From Flammeovirgaceae bacterium 311 (GTDB taxonomy: Bacteria; Bacteroidota; Bacteroidia; Cytophagales; Cyclobacteriaceae), in the NCBI GenBank assembly GCA_000597885.1, contig CP004371.1, forward strand, positions 4,245,001 to 4,309,000: a DNA stretch of 64,000 nt. Direction: 5' to 3'. The stretch's first letter is position 1. Each line of letters starts with the position of its first letter. The notes beneath the pieces are model-generated. The model searched no databases. It was not told the DNA's origin and saw nothing but the letters and a program-made list of their open reading frames with translations. A program made the translations under genes and the position numbers. This document shows, in pieces, positions 54,705-63,999 of the stretch.

Positions 54705-55079
54705 ATGAAAAACGCACGCTTTATTTTACTGATAGCAGGCCTGCTGTATACAGTTGTCACCATTATACTGATGATGCAGGAAGAATCGCTGTACAACAAC
54801 CTGAACCTGCTGAACCTGCTGGATTATTTTAAATACTGGATGATGCTGGGGCTTATTATACTGGTGGGTTTGATCGTAACAGGCACTTTATATACCAGAA
54901 GCCTGGAAAAGCAAAACCGGCACCTGCTGCAGGAGCATGCGGCAACAAAAGCAAAGCTTTACGACATTGAACAAAAGCGCCTGGAGGAAGACGAGCAGGC
55001 CGGCCGCAGGATTGAATCATTCCGGCAATCGCTCGATAAAGGAAAGAAACCAACAGATCCGGATGCTCCCAGGGCTTGA
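54705..55079 (+). CDS. Small two-helix membrane protein with coiled coil
   Basis: A 124-residue protein with helices at about 6-24 and 44-65, then a charged, Gln- and Glu-rich segment (about 65-115) predicted by eye to form a coiled coil (heptads of Leu/Ile/Ala). Similar short proteins next to ABC exporters are uncharacterised. It lies 63 bases behind the exporter gene and 11 bases before gmhA on the same strand; thus the three genes probably make one operon. The family is not recognised. Confidence 0.7.
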   Translation: MKNARFILLIAGLLYTVVTIILMMQEESLYNNLNLLNLLDYFKYWMMLGLIILVGLIVTGTLYTRSLEKQNRHLLQEHAATKAKLYDIEQKRLEEDEQAGRRIESFRQSLDKGKKPTDPDAPRA

Positions 55080-55090
55080 AAATTTAAGAA

Positions 55091-55675
55091 ATGGAAGGAA
55101 TACAACTGATTGAACAACAGTTGCGGGAGGCTGCCCAGGTACTCGAAGCATTTGTCAGCAAGCCCCACAACCTGGAGCAGATCGAAAAAGCTGCCCAACT
55201 CATGGCAAAAAGTCTGGAGAAGGGGGGCAAGCTGCTTTCCTGCGGTAATGGAGGCTCTCACTGCGATGCCATGCATTTTGCTGAAGAACTTACCGGAAAA
55301 TTTCGTGAAGAGCGCAGACCCCTTGCTGCCATGGCTGTTTCCGACCCCAGCTTTATCAGCTGCACGGCAAACGATTATGGCTGGGAGCATGTTTTCTCCC
55401 GCTTTGTGAGAGGTGTGGGGCGCAGCGGAGATGTGTTGCTGGCCATCAGCACCAGTGGCAACTCTATCAACGTACTGCGTGCAGCAGAGGTAGCCCGTCA
55501 GTCGGGCATCCCGGTAGTGGCGCTAACAGGTAAAAACGGAGGTAAGCTCGCAGAGCTGGCCGATGTGGAAATCAGGGTGCAGCATGGCGGCTATGCCGAT
55601 CGCATCCAGGAGATCCACATCAAGGTAATCCACATCATAATACAACGCATCGAGCAAATCCTGAAAGTGGGATAA
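55091..55675 (+). CDS. gmhA: Sedoheptulose-7-phosphate isomerase
   Basis: SIS-domain isomerase converting sedoheptulose-7-phosphate to D-glycero-manno-heptose-7-phosphate, the first step to the heptose of the LPS core. The blocks [20 protein letters not shown], the sugar-phosphate segment [15 protein letters not shown] and the C-terminal [14 protein letters not shown] with the catalytic histidine region are present; 194 residues is normal. The operon with the MsbA-type exporter supports a role in lipopolysaccharide. The other genes of the heptose pathway (hldE, gmhB) are not in the window. Confidence 0.93.
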   Translation: MEGIQLIEQQLREAAQVLEAFVSKPHNLEQIEKAAQLMAKSLEKGGKLLSCGNGGSHCDAMHFAEELTGKFREERRPLAAMAVSDPSFISCTANDYGWEHVFSRFVRGVGRSGDVLLAISTSGNSINVLRAAEVARQSGIPVVALTGKNGGKLAELADVEIRVQHGGYADRIQEIHIKVIHIIIQRIEQILKVG

Positions 55676-55907
55676 CTGTATGTAAGAGGTTGATTGATGA
55701 TCTGATCGTTGAAAGTACCAAACAGATAAGACAGGTTTATAGTCTTGTTTTCGTTGAACGGATTGATAGTCTCCCTCTCAAAACATTAGTCACCCTAAAA
55801 AAGTCTTACTATTGAATACAGGCGTTGATTGCCTGAGGCCCATTGTAACATTTAATACGGTATTCTAATATCAGGTACCAGATACCTACTACTCAACACC
55901 AATCAAT

Positions 55908-57449
55908 ATGCTGGCAAAAACTTATGGAAGCGCTGTGTTTGGGGTAAATGCCCGACTGATTACCATTGAGGTAAATGTAGCACAGGGCACTAAGTTTTTT
56001 ATGGTAGGCCTGCCCGATAATGCCGTTAAAGAGAGCGAGCAGCGCGTAGATTCTGCCCTGAAGCATTTAGGGTACAGAATGCCACGCCAGCGGGTGGTGG
56101 TAAACCTGGCCCCGGCCGATATCCGCAAAGAAGGCTCTTCTTATGATTTGCCTATTGCCCTGGGGATCCTCCAGGCCTCGGAGCAGCTGGTGACTGAGGT
56201 GCTGGATCGGTACATTATTATGGGGGAGCTGGCGCTGGATGGTGTGCTGAGGCCCATCAAAGGAGCGCTGCCTATTGCCATAGAAGCCCGGAAGCAGGGC
56301 TTTAAAGGCTTTGTGCTACCCAAAGAAAATACCGAAGAAGCTGCCATCGTCAATAACCTGGATGTTATCGGGGTGAAGAACCTGCAGGAGGCAATAGACT
56401 TTTTTGAAGGCAAGATCAAGATAGAACCAGCCAGGCAAGATACACGCGATTTGTTCTTCCACCGGCAGGAGGCCTTCGATGTTGATTTCTCTGATGTGCA
56501 GGGCCAGGAAAATATTAAGCGGGCCATGGAAATTGCCGCAGCCGGCGGACACAATGTAATCATGGTAGGACCTCCGGGTGCCGGTAAAACCATGCTGGCC
56601 AAGCGCCTGCCCACCATACTGCCACCCCTAAGCCTGCACGAGGCCCTGGAAACCACAAAAATTCATTCCGTAGCCGGGAAGTTGGGCACCCATACATCGC
56701 TGATTGCCCACCGGCCCTACCGCTCGCCCCATCATACCATTTCAGATGTAGCCCTGGTAGGCGGTGGTGGCATTCCCCAACCTGGCGAGATCAGCCTGGC
56801 CCATAACGGTATTCTTTTCCTGGATGAGCTGCCCGAGTTTAAGCGAACGGTGCTTGAGGTAATGCGGCAGCCACTCGAAGAACGGCGTGTAACCGTGAGC
56901 CGTGCTAAAATCTCTGTTGATTTCCCTGCCAACTTTATGCTGATCGCCAGCATGAACCCCTGTCCGTGCGGCTACCACAACCACCCCGATAAAGAATGTG
57001 TGTGCCCGCCCGGCGCCGTGCAGCGCTATCTGAATAAGATCAGCGGACCACTGCTCGATCGCATCGACCTGCACGTTGAGGTAACCCCTGTTTCTTTCGA
57101 TGAAATGACGGGCCAGCGAAAAACCGAAAGCAGTGCCAGTATCCGCGAGCGTGTAATTAAAGCACGGGAGCGGCAGAAGCAGCGTTTCGAAGAATACCCC
57201 GAGATACACTCCAATGCCCTGATGCCCTCGCAAATGGTAAAGGAAGTATGCCAGATTAACGAAGGTGGCAAAGCCCTGCTAAAACGTGCCATGGAACGCC
57301 TTGGCCTCAGTGCCCGCGCCTACGACCGCATCCTGAAAGTAAGCCGCACCATTGCCGATCTGGCCGATAACGAAAGCATACAGATAGAGCACCTGGCCGA
57401 AGCCATCCAGTACCGCAGCCTCGACAGAGAAAGCTGGGCCGGAGGATAA
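55908..57449 (+). CDS. YifB/ComM family Mg-chelatase-like AAA+ protein
   Basis: A 513-residue protein with an N-terminal ChlI/Lon-like domain (about 1-170: VEVNVAQGTKFFMVGLPDNA is a partial signature), a central AAA+ domain with Walker A VGPPGAGKTMLAKRLP, Walker B-like GILFLDELPEF, and a Cys-rich block NPCPCGYHNHPDKECVC, and a C-terminal winged or helical domain. ComM is a helicase that helps branch migration during natural transformation in Vibrio and Acinetobacter; YifB is a wider family, so competence function is not certain here. Monocistronic, with 232 bases before it and 271 after it. Confidence 0.93.
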   Translation: MLAKTYGSAVFGVNARLITIEVNVAQGTKFFMVGLPDNAVKESEQRVDSALKHLGYRMPRQRVVVNLAPADIRKEGSSYDLPIALGILQASEQLVTEVLDRYIIMGELALDGVLRPIKGALPIAIEARKQGFKGFVLPKENTEEAAIVNNLDVIGVKNLQEAIDFFEGKIKIEPARQDTRDLFFHRQEAFDVDFSDVQGQENIKRAMEIAAAGGHNVIMVGPPGAGKTMLAKRLPTILPPLSLHEALETTKIHSVAGKLGTHTSLIAHRPYRSPHHTISDVALVGGGGIPQPGEISLAHNGILFLDELPEFKRTVLEVMRQPLEERRVTVSRAKISVDFPANFMLIASMNPCPCGYHNHPDKECVCPPGAVQRYLNKISGPLLDRIDLHVEVTPVSFDEMTGQRKTESSASIRERVIKARERQKQRFEEYPEIHSNALMPSQMVKEVCQINEGGKALLKRAMERLGLSARAYDRILKVSRTIADLADNESIQIEHLAEAIQYRSLDRESWAGG

Positions 57450-57720
57450 GCAATGAGCGGCCATGTCTTTTCTAAAAGTGGTTGCTTTTTTTCCAAGCCT
57501 ATGGTCATGTCTGGCCTTACCCATCAGCTGCTCAACGCTAAAAAATTAGCAGTCAGCAGCTCGTTTTTAGGCAATAATGATTACCCGCAGGATGTAAACC
57601 TTATGCCATTCTTACCATTACTGTATCTAAAAAAGGATATAGGTAAATTCAATAAGGTTATTAACTTATGCGTTAGATGGTTTCTACCTGCACCACCCTG
57701 GGTGTTCTTACTGACATTTC

Positions 57721-60111
57721 ATGAGAGTACTGCTGATCCTGTGCTTGCTGGTCTCACAGCTATCTTTTGCTCAAAACACAATACTTAGCGGTTTTGTAAA
57801 AGAGAAAGGTAGCCAGGAGCAATTGGCTGGTGTGAATGTGCACATCAGCGGCACCCAGGCAGGCACTGCTTCCAATGCTTATGGGTTTTTCTCCATTCAG
57901 CTGCCCAAAGGTCAGGAGGTAGAGATCGTCTTCTCATTTGTAGGATACCATAAAGCTGTTCATAGGATAACATCTCAAAAGGATTTAGTGCTGGATATTG
58001 AGCTTGTTCCAAAGGAGCAGGAGCTGGATGTGCTTTCAGTAACAGCTGAGGTTTCTCCTGGAGAAAATTACCTTGGCCATGTGCAGCTGCCGGTAGAGAT
58101 GGTTAAGCAAATGCCAGCGCTCCTGGGAGAGAAAGACGTAATCAAAATACTGCAGCTGTTACCCAGCGTGCAAAGAGGTACCGAAGGCTCTACTGCACTT
58201 TATGTTCGCGGAGGCGGACCAGGCCAGAACCTGATCCTGCTCGACGACGCCCAGGTTTATAATGCCAGCCACCTCTTTGGCTTTTTTTCTACTTTTAATG
58301 GAGATGCCATCAAAAGCGTGGATTTCTGGAAGGGGGCTTTTCCGGCACGCTACGGTGGCAGAATTTCTTCTGTGATTGACATCAAGATGAAAGACGGTAA
58401 TAAAGAAAAGCTGGCAGGTGAAGGTGGCATCGGGCTGCTTTCCAGCAGGCTCACCCTGGAAGGACCAATTCAAAAAGGTAAATCTTCTTTTCTGGTATCC
58501 GGCCGGCGGTCTTATCTGGATCTGCTAACAAAGCCTTTTATGTCTGATGATTTTGTAACAGCTTATCGTTTCTATGACCTAAATCTTAAGCTGAACCTTG
58601 ATCATGATCCTAAAAACAAATTCTTCATCAGTGGTTACTTTGGCAACGATAAGTTCCTTAATCAGGAAGAAGTCAGCAGGGCACAGTCAACCATCAATGC
58701 AAAAACAGATCTAGGCTGGGGAAATTCCACTTCCTCGCTGCGCTGGAATCACATCTATAATAACAAGCTGTTCTCTAATACAACTCTGCTCTACAGCTAC
58801 TATAAGTTCTATTTGAATGATGATTTTAGCAGGAGTGGTACTAATCCCGAAAATTTATATTCAAGTTTTAAGTCTTCTGTTACCGATTATGCCCTCAAAA
58901 CTGATTTTGATTATTATTGGTCCAATACGCATAGCCTGAAATTTGGCGCAACTGCAGTTCACCACACTTATAAGCCAAGATCGTATGCCTCCAGAAGTGA
59001 TTCCGACAGTAACGAAGAGAGCGTTCAGCAATACAACAATCAGGAACTGGGCGCTTATCTGGAGGATACTTGGCAGCCGCTAAGCAAACTGTCTGTGAAT
59101 GCAGGCTTGCGCCTGAATGCCCTGATATCTCCCCAACAGCACTACATTTTGGCAGAGCCCAGGCTTATGGCAGAGTATGAGGTGTTCTGGAGAATTAAGG
59201 TTCAGGGCGCTTATGCAAGAGTTAACCAGTTTGTGCATTTACTCTCCAATACTGGCATGGGTCTCTCTACTGATCTGTGGGTGCCCGCAACGGAGCAGGC
59301 TCCACCTGAACAGGCCGATCAGGTATCCATAGGAGCTTCAAAATCTTTTAAGGGTAGTGGCGGGCTAAGTTTATCTGTGGAGAGCTATCGAAGGTATCTG
59401 CGGAATATTGTTGCCTATACCGAAGGAGCCAACTTTTTGGTGATTTCAGAAGGAGCCAGCGAAGTTAACTGGGAAGATAATATTACTATAGGCAAGGGGT
59501 TGGCTTACGGAACAGAAGTCTTGCTGCGAAAAAGCAGGGGCAAGCTTAATGGCTGGATTGGCTACACCCTTTCCTGGACTATCCACCAGTTTGATGAACT
59601 CAATTATGGAAAACGCTTTTACCCCAGGCAGGACAGTCGGCATAACATTTCCATTGTAGGCACTTATGAGCTTTCGCCTAAAGTAAAACTTTCTGCCAGC
59701 TGGGTGTATGGTACGGGTAATGCCTTAACAGTTCCCAAAGCCTACTACTATGGAAATTACGGTGTCCAGGTCTATGCAAGGCCGGTGATGTCACCGGATG
59801 GTGCAATCTTCAGGTTTGAATCTGAACAGATTGCAAGAGTGCCTTATTATGGATCCAGGAATAGCTTCAGGGCAGAAGCCTATCATCGTTTAGATCTTGC
59901 TGTTCAGGTGCACAAGCAAAAGGAAAAGTGGGAGCGGTATTGGGAGTTTGGCCTGTTCAATGCCTATAGCCGAAAAAACCCCTTTTACTATTACCTGGAA
60001 GCTACCAATACCTATGATCAGAATCATAAACCCACAGGCCAAAAAATAGAACTTAAGAAAAAGTCTCTCTTTCCAGTCCTGCCTTCCATTAGTTACAATT
60101 TTAAATTTTGA
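57721..60111 (+). CDS. TonB-dependent receptor with CarboxypepD_reg-like domain
   Basis: Outer-membrane receptor of 796 residues. A signal peptide (about 1-18, ending SFAQN) precedes a beta-sandwich carboxypeptidase-regulatory-like domain (about 20-105: LSGFVKEKGSQEQLAGVNVH, GFFSIQLPKG), the plug domain (about 120-230: LLPSVQRGTEGSTALYVRGG, DDAQVYNASHLFGFF) and a 22-strand type barrel ending in ISYNFKF. No TonB box is clear. This form is typical of Bacteroidota receptors that differ from SusC by the plug sequence. The stop is one base from the start of the DUF4249 gene, which supports joint expression and function. Confidence 0.93.
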   Translation: MRVLLILCLLVSQLSFAQNTILSGFVKEKGSQEQLAGVNVHISGTQAGTASNAYGFFSIQLPKGQEVEIVFSFVGYHKAVHRITSQKDLVLDIELVPKEQELDVLSVTAEVSPGENYLGHVQLPVEMVKQMPALLGEKDVIKILQLLPSVQRGTEGSTALYVRGGGPGQNLILLDDAQVYNASHLFGFFSTFNGDAIKSVDFWKGAFPARYGGRISSVIDIKMKDGNKEKLAGEGGIGLLSSRLTLEGPIQKGKSSFLVSGRRSYLDLLTKPFMSDDFVTAYRFYDLNLKLNLDHDPKNKFFISGYFGNDKFLNQEEVSRAQSTINAKTDLGWGNSTSSLRWNHIYNNKLFSNTTLLYSYYKFYLNDDFSRSGTNPENLYSSFKSSVTDYALKTDFDYYWSNTHSLKFGATAVHHTYKPRSYASRSDSDSNEESVQQYNNQELGAYLEDTWQPLSKLSVNAGLRLNALISPQQHYILAEPRLMAEYEVFWRIKVQGAYARVNQFVHLLSNTGMGLSTDLWVPATEQAPPEQADQVSIGASKSFKGSGGLSLSVESYRRYLRNIVAYTEGANFLVISEGASEVNWEDNITIGKGLAYGTEVLLRKSRGKLNGWIGYTLSWTIHQFDELNYGKRFYPRQDSRHNISIVGTYELSPKVKLSASWVYGTGNALTVPKAYYYGNYGVQVYARPVMSPDGAIFRFESEQIARVPYYGSRNSFRAEAYHRLDLAVQVHKQKEKWERYWEFGLFNAYSRKNPFYYYLEATNTYDQNHKPTGQKIELKKKSLFPVLPSISYNFKF

Positions 60112-60112
60112 T

Positions 60113-60970
60113 ATGCGAAAATATATGTTGCTACCGCTGGTGTTTGTGCTTGGGCTATCGGGCTGCGATAGCGGAGTTGAAATGGAGGACATAGCAACAG
60201 AAGAATTGTATGCCGTAAGTTCATGGGTTTCTCCCCAGGATACGCTTCTGCAAGTATATCTTTTTAAGGCAAATAGGATAGGAACAGTTGCCAGGTGGGA
60301 CTCGGCACAGGTGAAGAATGCTTTGGTGCTTATATCTGACGGAACCAAAACAGATACACTCCTCTTCAATCCGGAAAAGGGGCGGTACGAGAGCAAGCCC
60401 AGGCACCTGCAAATAGAACCTTTGAATCAGTACGATTTGAAAATACTAACTCCTTCGGATATCTTACTGGAAGCAAGCTGCAGCATTCCGCCCACCCCGG
60501 CAATGCCCGTGGTAGCCGGGGTAAGAGCAGGAGATGATTATAGTTTTACAATTAGGACGGCGAATATTCTGGAGCATCAATATTTCTCCTTAATAACCTT
60601 TGCAAAAGGTATGGTGGAATTTGAAGATCCCCGCTTCGGAACCCAGAGGTATAACATACATGCAAGATTTTTGAATGAGCCCGCATTCCCGGCAGAAAAA
60701 GGAGCTCATTTGGACCAGTATAATGGTATTGTTTCCAGAGCCTACAGTGCAGAAAACCCGAGGCTATTTGTTTCACTCCAATATCTGGAAGAGGGTTTAT
60801 ACAAGTATCTTCGAAATTATCAACGATATGACCACTGGCAGAGCAACAACACAGGCGCCCTCTTCCCCAATTTTCAGGAACCCCAGCCTCTCTATTCAAA
60901 CATAAAGGGAGGCGTAGGCATCTTCGCCGGCTATAACCAGGCTACTATTGAGGTAGAAATTCAGCAATAA
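60113..60970 (+). CDS. DUF4249 domain lipoprotein
   Basis: Signal peptide with lipobox L-S-G-C (Cys18) and a 265-residue mature domain that fits the DUF4249 family: early strand-rich region with VQVYLFKAN, a KNALVLISDG block, a YESKPRHLQIEPLNQYDLKI block, and a C-terminal aromatic segment. The family is restricted largely to Bacteroidota and is usually found beside TonB-dependent receptors of this type, possibly as an outer-membrane lipoprotein partner of unknown role. It follows the receptor gene with one base between. Confidence 0.83.
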   Translation: MRKYMLLPLVFVLGLSGCDSGVEMEDIATEELYAVSSWVSPQDTLLQVYLFKANRIGTVARWDSAQVKNALVLISDGTKTDTLLFNPEKGRYESKPRHLQIEPLNQYDLKILTPSDILLEASCSIPPTPAMPVVAGVRAGDDYSFTIRTANILEHQYFSLITFAKGMVEFEDPRFGTQRYNIHARFLNEPAFPAEKGAHLDQYNGIVSRAYSAENPRLFVSLQYLEEGLYKYLRNYQRYDHWQSNNTGALFPNFQEPQPLYSNIKGGVGIFAGYNQATIEVEIQQ

Positions 60971-61070
60971 ACCCATCGCACCAACAAGCCTTTCTATTTA
61001 TAACAACAGTAGCCTCGATGCAGGCATCGACGTGGTAGCAGTCAACGCAGCTGCAGTTATTTAATTCTGA

Positions 61071-61886
61071 TTAACCTAAAGCCACATCCAGGATCATCAT
61101 CAGGGTAAAGCCGCAGAGCGCACCCAGGGTAGCCAGATTTTTGTCTTTTTCCATCTGGGCAGAGGGGATTAGCTCTTCTACCACCACATAGATCATGGCG
61201 CCTGCGGCAAAGGCAAGGCTGTAGGGGAGGATGGGCTGTATGGCAATTACCATCCACGCACCAAGCACACCTGCAATAGGCTCAACGGCGCCGCTCAGCT
61301 GACCATACCAGAAGGCCCTTCTGCGTGTGTAGCCCTCTCGCCGGAGCGGTACGGCAACTGAGGTACCCTCTGGAAAATTTTGCAGTCCTATGCCAATGGC
61401 CAGGGCGATGGCACCACCAATGGTAGCACCCTCAAAATTACCTGCAGCAGCACCGAAGGCTACGCCAACGGCTAGTCCCTCGGGGATGTTATGTAAAGTA
61501 ATGGCAAGTACTAAAAGAATGCTGCGCCTTAGGCTGGATTGGGGGCCTTCCTCTTTTTCGAGGCCGGGGTGGAGGTGTGGCAAAACCTTGTTGATCAGCC
61601 CAACAAAAAGACCGCCTGCCATAAAACCAACGGCAGCGGGAAACCAGCTGGCGGTATCGCCATTTTGCTCCGATAAACGGATGGCGGGTGCCAGCAGCGA
61701 CCAGTAGCTGGCGGCTATCATCACCCCGGCTGCAAAACCCAGCATCAGGTTCATCACGCGGTGCGCAACCCTGTTAAAGAAAAATACCAGCGAAGCTCCT
61801 AAGGCTGTAACTGCCCAGGTAAAGAGGGTGGCCAGCAGGGCCTGTAAGACTGGAGATAGTTCCCTGAACCAATCCGGAATAGACAT
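61071..61886 (-). CDS. ZIP family metal transporter
   Basis: An eight-helix inner-membrane protein of 271 residues that imports divalent metal, usually zinc. The metal-transport motifs HNIPEGLAVGVAFG in helix IV and QNFPEGTSVAVPLR in helix V match the ZupT/GufA-like group, with the second motif showing Gln where another His is common. A His-rich loop is small (PHLHPGLEKEEG, about 100-115). Converges with the DUF4249 gene. A TCGATGC-AG-GCATCGA palindrome at 61015-61030 lies in the gap. Neighbour genes suggest no metal-linked operon, though an ArsR regulator gene lies 0.8 kb away. Confidence 0.93.
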   Translation of the reverse strand: MSIPDWFRELSPVLQALLATLFTWAVTALGASLVFFFNRVAHRVMNLMLGFAAGVMIAASYWSLLAPAIRLSEQNGDTASWFPAAVGFMAGGLFVGLINKVLPHLHPGLEKEEGPQSSLRRSILLVLAITLHNIPEGLAVGVAFGAAAGNFEGATIGGAIALAIGIGLQNFPEGTSVAVPLRREGYTRRRAFWYGQLSGAVEPIAGVLGAWMVIAIQPILPYSLAFAAGAMIYVVVEELIPSAQMEKDKNLATLGALCGFTLMMILDVALG

Positions 61887-61931
61887 GCCTGAATCTTTTT
61901 GCTATAAGCAACAGCTAAACATCAGAATTGT

Positions 61932-62591
61932 CTATTTATTTTTATCGCTGCTGTAATCGCCCCTGCGAATAGACTGGATAAATTTGGCCCAGTTCAGGGG
62001 ATTAAAGAAAGGATTGGTACGGTAGAAATTGCGGTTATGGGTATCCATGATCTGCTGCTGCGAATACCGTTTGTAGTTCTCACTGCCGTCCATGGGCATG
62101 TCCTGCATCATCATGGCCAGCAGGTTGGCGTTCATGTTGCGCTTCAGCAGATCTTCCTCCTCTTCCTTAGGCAGGTCCATAGATATAATGGCCTGCTTGA
62201 ACAGCTGTTCCGTAGGGTACGGAAAAATAGTAAGTTCCGGCAGATAGGTTGTATCCGGCGATAGCTCAACCACAATGGTAATGGCATCGCCTACATTATT
62301 GGGAATCTTAAAATGCTGTTTGCGGTAGCCCAGGTAGCTGATCACCACACTATCGCCCACCAGCACAGGCATGCTGAAAAAACCGAGCATGTTGGTAACA
62401 GTACCACGGCCGGCTTTCGGTACATACACATGCACGCCTGGTAAGCTGGAGGTAGTGTCGTCTGTAGCCAGTACAATACCCGAAAACTGCACTATTGGTG
62501 CTTTTCGCTGGGCCAGCACCGGGAGGCTAAACAAGCCAAGTACCAGCAACAGCATCAACGAACAGAGATACGATTTCCGCTTTGCGCGCAC
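61932..62591 (-). CDS. Secreted protein with CarboxypepD_reg-like domain
   Basis: A 220-residue precursor starting, by my choice, at GTG 62591; the resulting sequence RAKRKS followed by a hydrophobic core and PVLAQ is a good signal peptide. The longer TTG start at 62615 adds eight residues. The beta-sandwich (about 37-120: FSGIVLATDDT, GVHVYVPKAGRGTVTNMLGF, VISYLGYRKQ) is the carboxypeptidase-regulatory-like domain of many Bacteroidota surface proteins. The C-terminal half is helical and polar (RNMNANLLAMMMQDMPM). Nothing points to a specific partner. It is divergent from the ArsR gene. Confidence 0.75.
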   Translation of the reverse strand: MRAKRKSYLCSLMLLLVLGLFSLPVLAQRKAPIVQFSGIVLATDDTTSSLPGVHVYVPKAGRGTVTNMLGFFSMPVLVGDSVVISYLGYRKQHFKIPNNVGDAITIVVELSPDTTYLPELTIFPYPTEQLFKQAIISMDLPKEEEEDLLKRNMNANLLAMMMQDMPMDGSENYKRYSQQQIMDTHNRNFYRTNPFFNPLNWAKFIQSIRRGDYSSDKNK

Positions 62592-62698
62592 GCCTGTATG
62601 GTTAGTTTGTACCAAGTTACGTTAAGTTCTAAAAAGAAAATAATAAATTTACCTTAAAGTAGGTTCCACAAAAGAAGCCTTTTTTGTTCTAACAAAGC

Positions 62699-63091
62699 AT
62701 GCGACTTAAAAATTTCAGTATACAGTTTGGCGCCCAGATCTTTAAGGCCGTATCCGATGAGGCCCGGCTTCGTATACTACATTTACTTTACCGAAACAAA
62801 GAAATGTGTATATCAGACCTGGAGCTTACCCTGGATTTTACCCAAACCAAAACGTCGCGGCACATCAATTATTTGAAGAACGCAGGTCTGTTAAGCTTTC
62901 GTAAGGAAGAATTATATATTTTCTACTTTGTTAAGGAAGAAATGGAAGATATCGTTCGCCAGCTAATAGAATTACTGGAGAAAGATCCTGTGCTGAAGCG
63001 CGATCTGGAAGTTTACCAGATTCTCCACTCCAACCGCGAACTTGCCGTAAATAAATTGCAGCGTCGTCGCTGGATGGGCCTCCCCCAATAA
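62699..63091 (+). CDS. ArsR-family transcriptional regulator
   Basis: A winged-helix DNA-binding protein of 130 residues. The segment FKAVSDEARLRILHLLYR and the recognition helix TQTKTSRHINYLKNAGLL are typical of ArsR/SmtB, as is the beta wing FRKEELYIFYFVKEE. The metal site of ArsR (Cys-x-Cys in the alpha3 helix) is absent: here only one Cys is found (MCISDLE), so it may respond to another signal. The downstream HAD-phosphatase gene starts 13 bases after the stop, so they are likely co-transcribed. Confidence 0.88.
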   Translation: MRLKNFSIQFGAQIFKAVSDEARLRILHLLYRNKEMCISDLELTLDFTQTKTSRHINYLKNAGLLSFRKEELYIFYFVKEEMEDIVRQLIELLEKDPVLKRDLEVYQILHSNRELAVNKLQRRRWMGLPQ

Positions 63092-63104
63092 TATTTTGAA
63101 GACT

Positions 63105-63818
63105 ATGCGTCCGCTAAAAACAACATACAAGTATTTATTCTTCGATCTGGACCATACCCTCTGGGACCATAATGCTAATTCAGAAGAAACCCTTAGAGAA
63201 CTTTATCAGAAATATAGCCTGGAGCAAATCGGAAATTTCTGTTCCGATTCTTTCTGCCAGACCTTCGATACGATTAATAGGCAGCTGTGGTCGCTGAACG
63301 AAGCAGGAGAGATGGGGCGTGAAGAACTAAGGAGCCAGCGTTTTGTGCGGGTGCTGGAAGCCCTGGGCAGCACCTCTCATCCTGAATGGGTAACGGTGGG
63401 TTTAGACCGCGACTATATGAGTATTTGCCCTGCTAAACCCGGTCTCCTGCCTTATGCCCGCGAAGTACTGGAGTATTGCCATAAGCGCTTTCCCATGTAT
63501 GTACTTACCAACGGATTCAGCGATGTGCAGGACATTAAGCTAAAGGCTGCGGGCATCGAGCACTTTTTCGACGGTATTTATACGGCCGAAGATGCAGGCG
63601 CTGCAAAGCCCAGTACCATTTTTTTTGATTATGTGCTGAAGAAAATAAACGCAAAGCCCCAGGATTGCCTGATGGTAGGCGATAACCTGAAGGCAGATAT
63701 CATAGGTGCTGCTTCAGCAGGAATCGACAGTGTGTTTTACAATCCATATAGGCGAAAATATAATATTCCTGTTCAGCGGGATATTCACTGCCTTAGCGAA
63801 TTGCTGAAAATACTTTAA
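63105..63818 (+). CDS. HAD-superfamily nucleotidase/phosphatase (YjjG type)
   Basis: A 237-residue cytoplasmic enzyme. HAD motif I is FFDLDHTLWDHN (nucleophile and acid-base Asp of D-x-D-x-T), motif II VLTNGFSD, motif III GAAKPSTIFFDY and motif IV MVGDNLKADIIGAASAG. The DHTLWD signature and the cap domain after motif I place it in the YjjG group of nucleoside 5'-monophosphate phosphatases, which act on noncanonical nucleotides. The start is taken at the ATG at 63105; a TTG three codons earlier is less likely. It follows the ArsR gene closely. Confidence 0.9.
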   Translation: MRPLKTTYKYLFFDLDHTLWDHNANSEETLRELYQKYSLEQIGNFCSDSFCQTFDTINRQLWSLNEAGEMGREELRSQRFVRVLEALGSTSHPEWVTVGLDRDYMSICPAKPGLLPYAREVLEYCHKRFPMYVLTNGFSDVQDIKLKAAGIEHFFDGIYTAEDAGAAKPSTIFFDYVLKKINAKPQDCLMVGDNLKADIIGAASAGIDSVFYNPYRRKYNIPVQRDIHCLSELLKIL

Positions 63819-63863
63819 GCAACCGGCTGACATAGACTGCAGCTTCAGCAAAGTCCGGCCTGC

Positions 63864-63999
63864 CTAACAACATGCTGTTATACCATCCTGCTGTACTTTG
63901 CTGATGATCAGGACCAATTCCGTTAAGTATCCGTCATATAGTTGCGAAGTATAGCGCAGGTGGTTTATATGATATGCCGTGGCGGTATCTGTTTGAACA
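63864..63999 (-). CDS. Possible 3' end of a gene cut by the window edge
   Basis: On the minus strand one frame is open from the right edge to a TAG at 63864, about 44 codons, with a mixed composition (LRYTSQLYDGYLTELVLI) that looks protein-like. With so little sequence the call is a guess. The other frames contain stops. No terminator hairpin separates it from the HAD gene. Confidence 0.2.
   Translation of the reverse strand, partial: VQTDTATAYHINHLRYTSQLYDGYLTELVLIISKVQQDGITACC

Noticed and set aside
57453-57788. 111-codon open frame between yifB and the TonB receptor gene
   Set aside because: It overlaps the signal peptide of the receptor in another frame, begins at a doubtful start and has no recognisable features.
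61015-61030. Palindrome TCGATGC-AG-GCATCGA as a terminator of the DUF4249 gene
   Set aside because: There is no T run on either strand, so it is only a possible weak hairpin.
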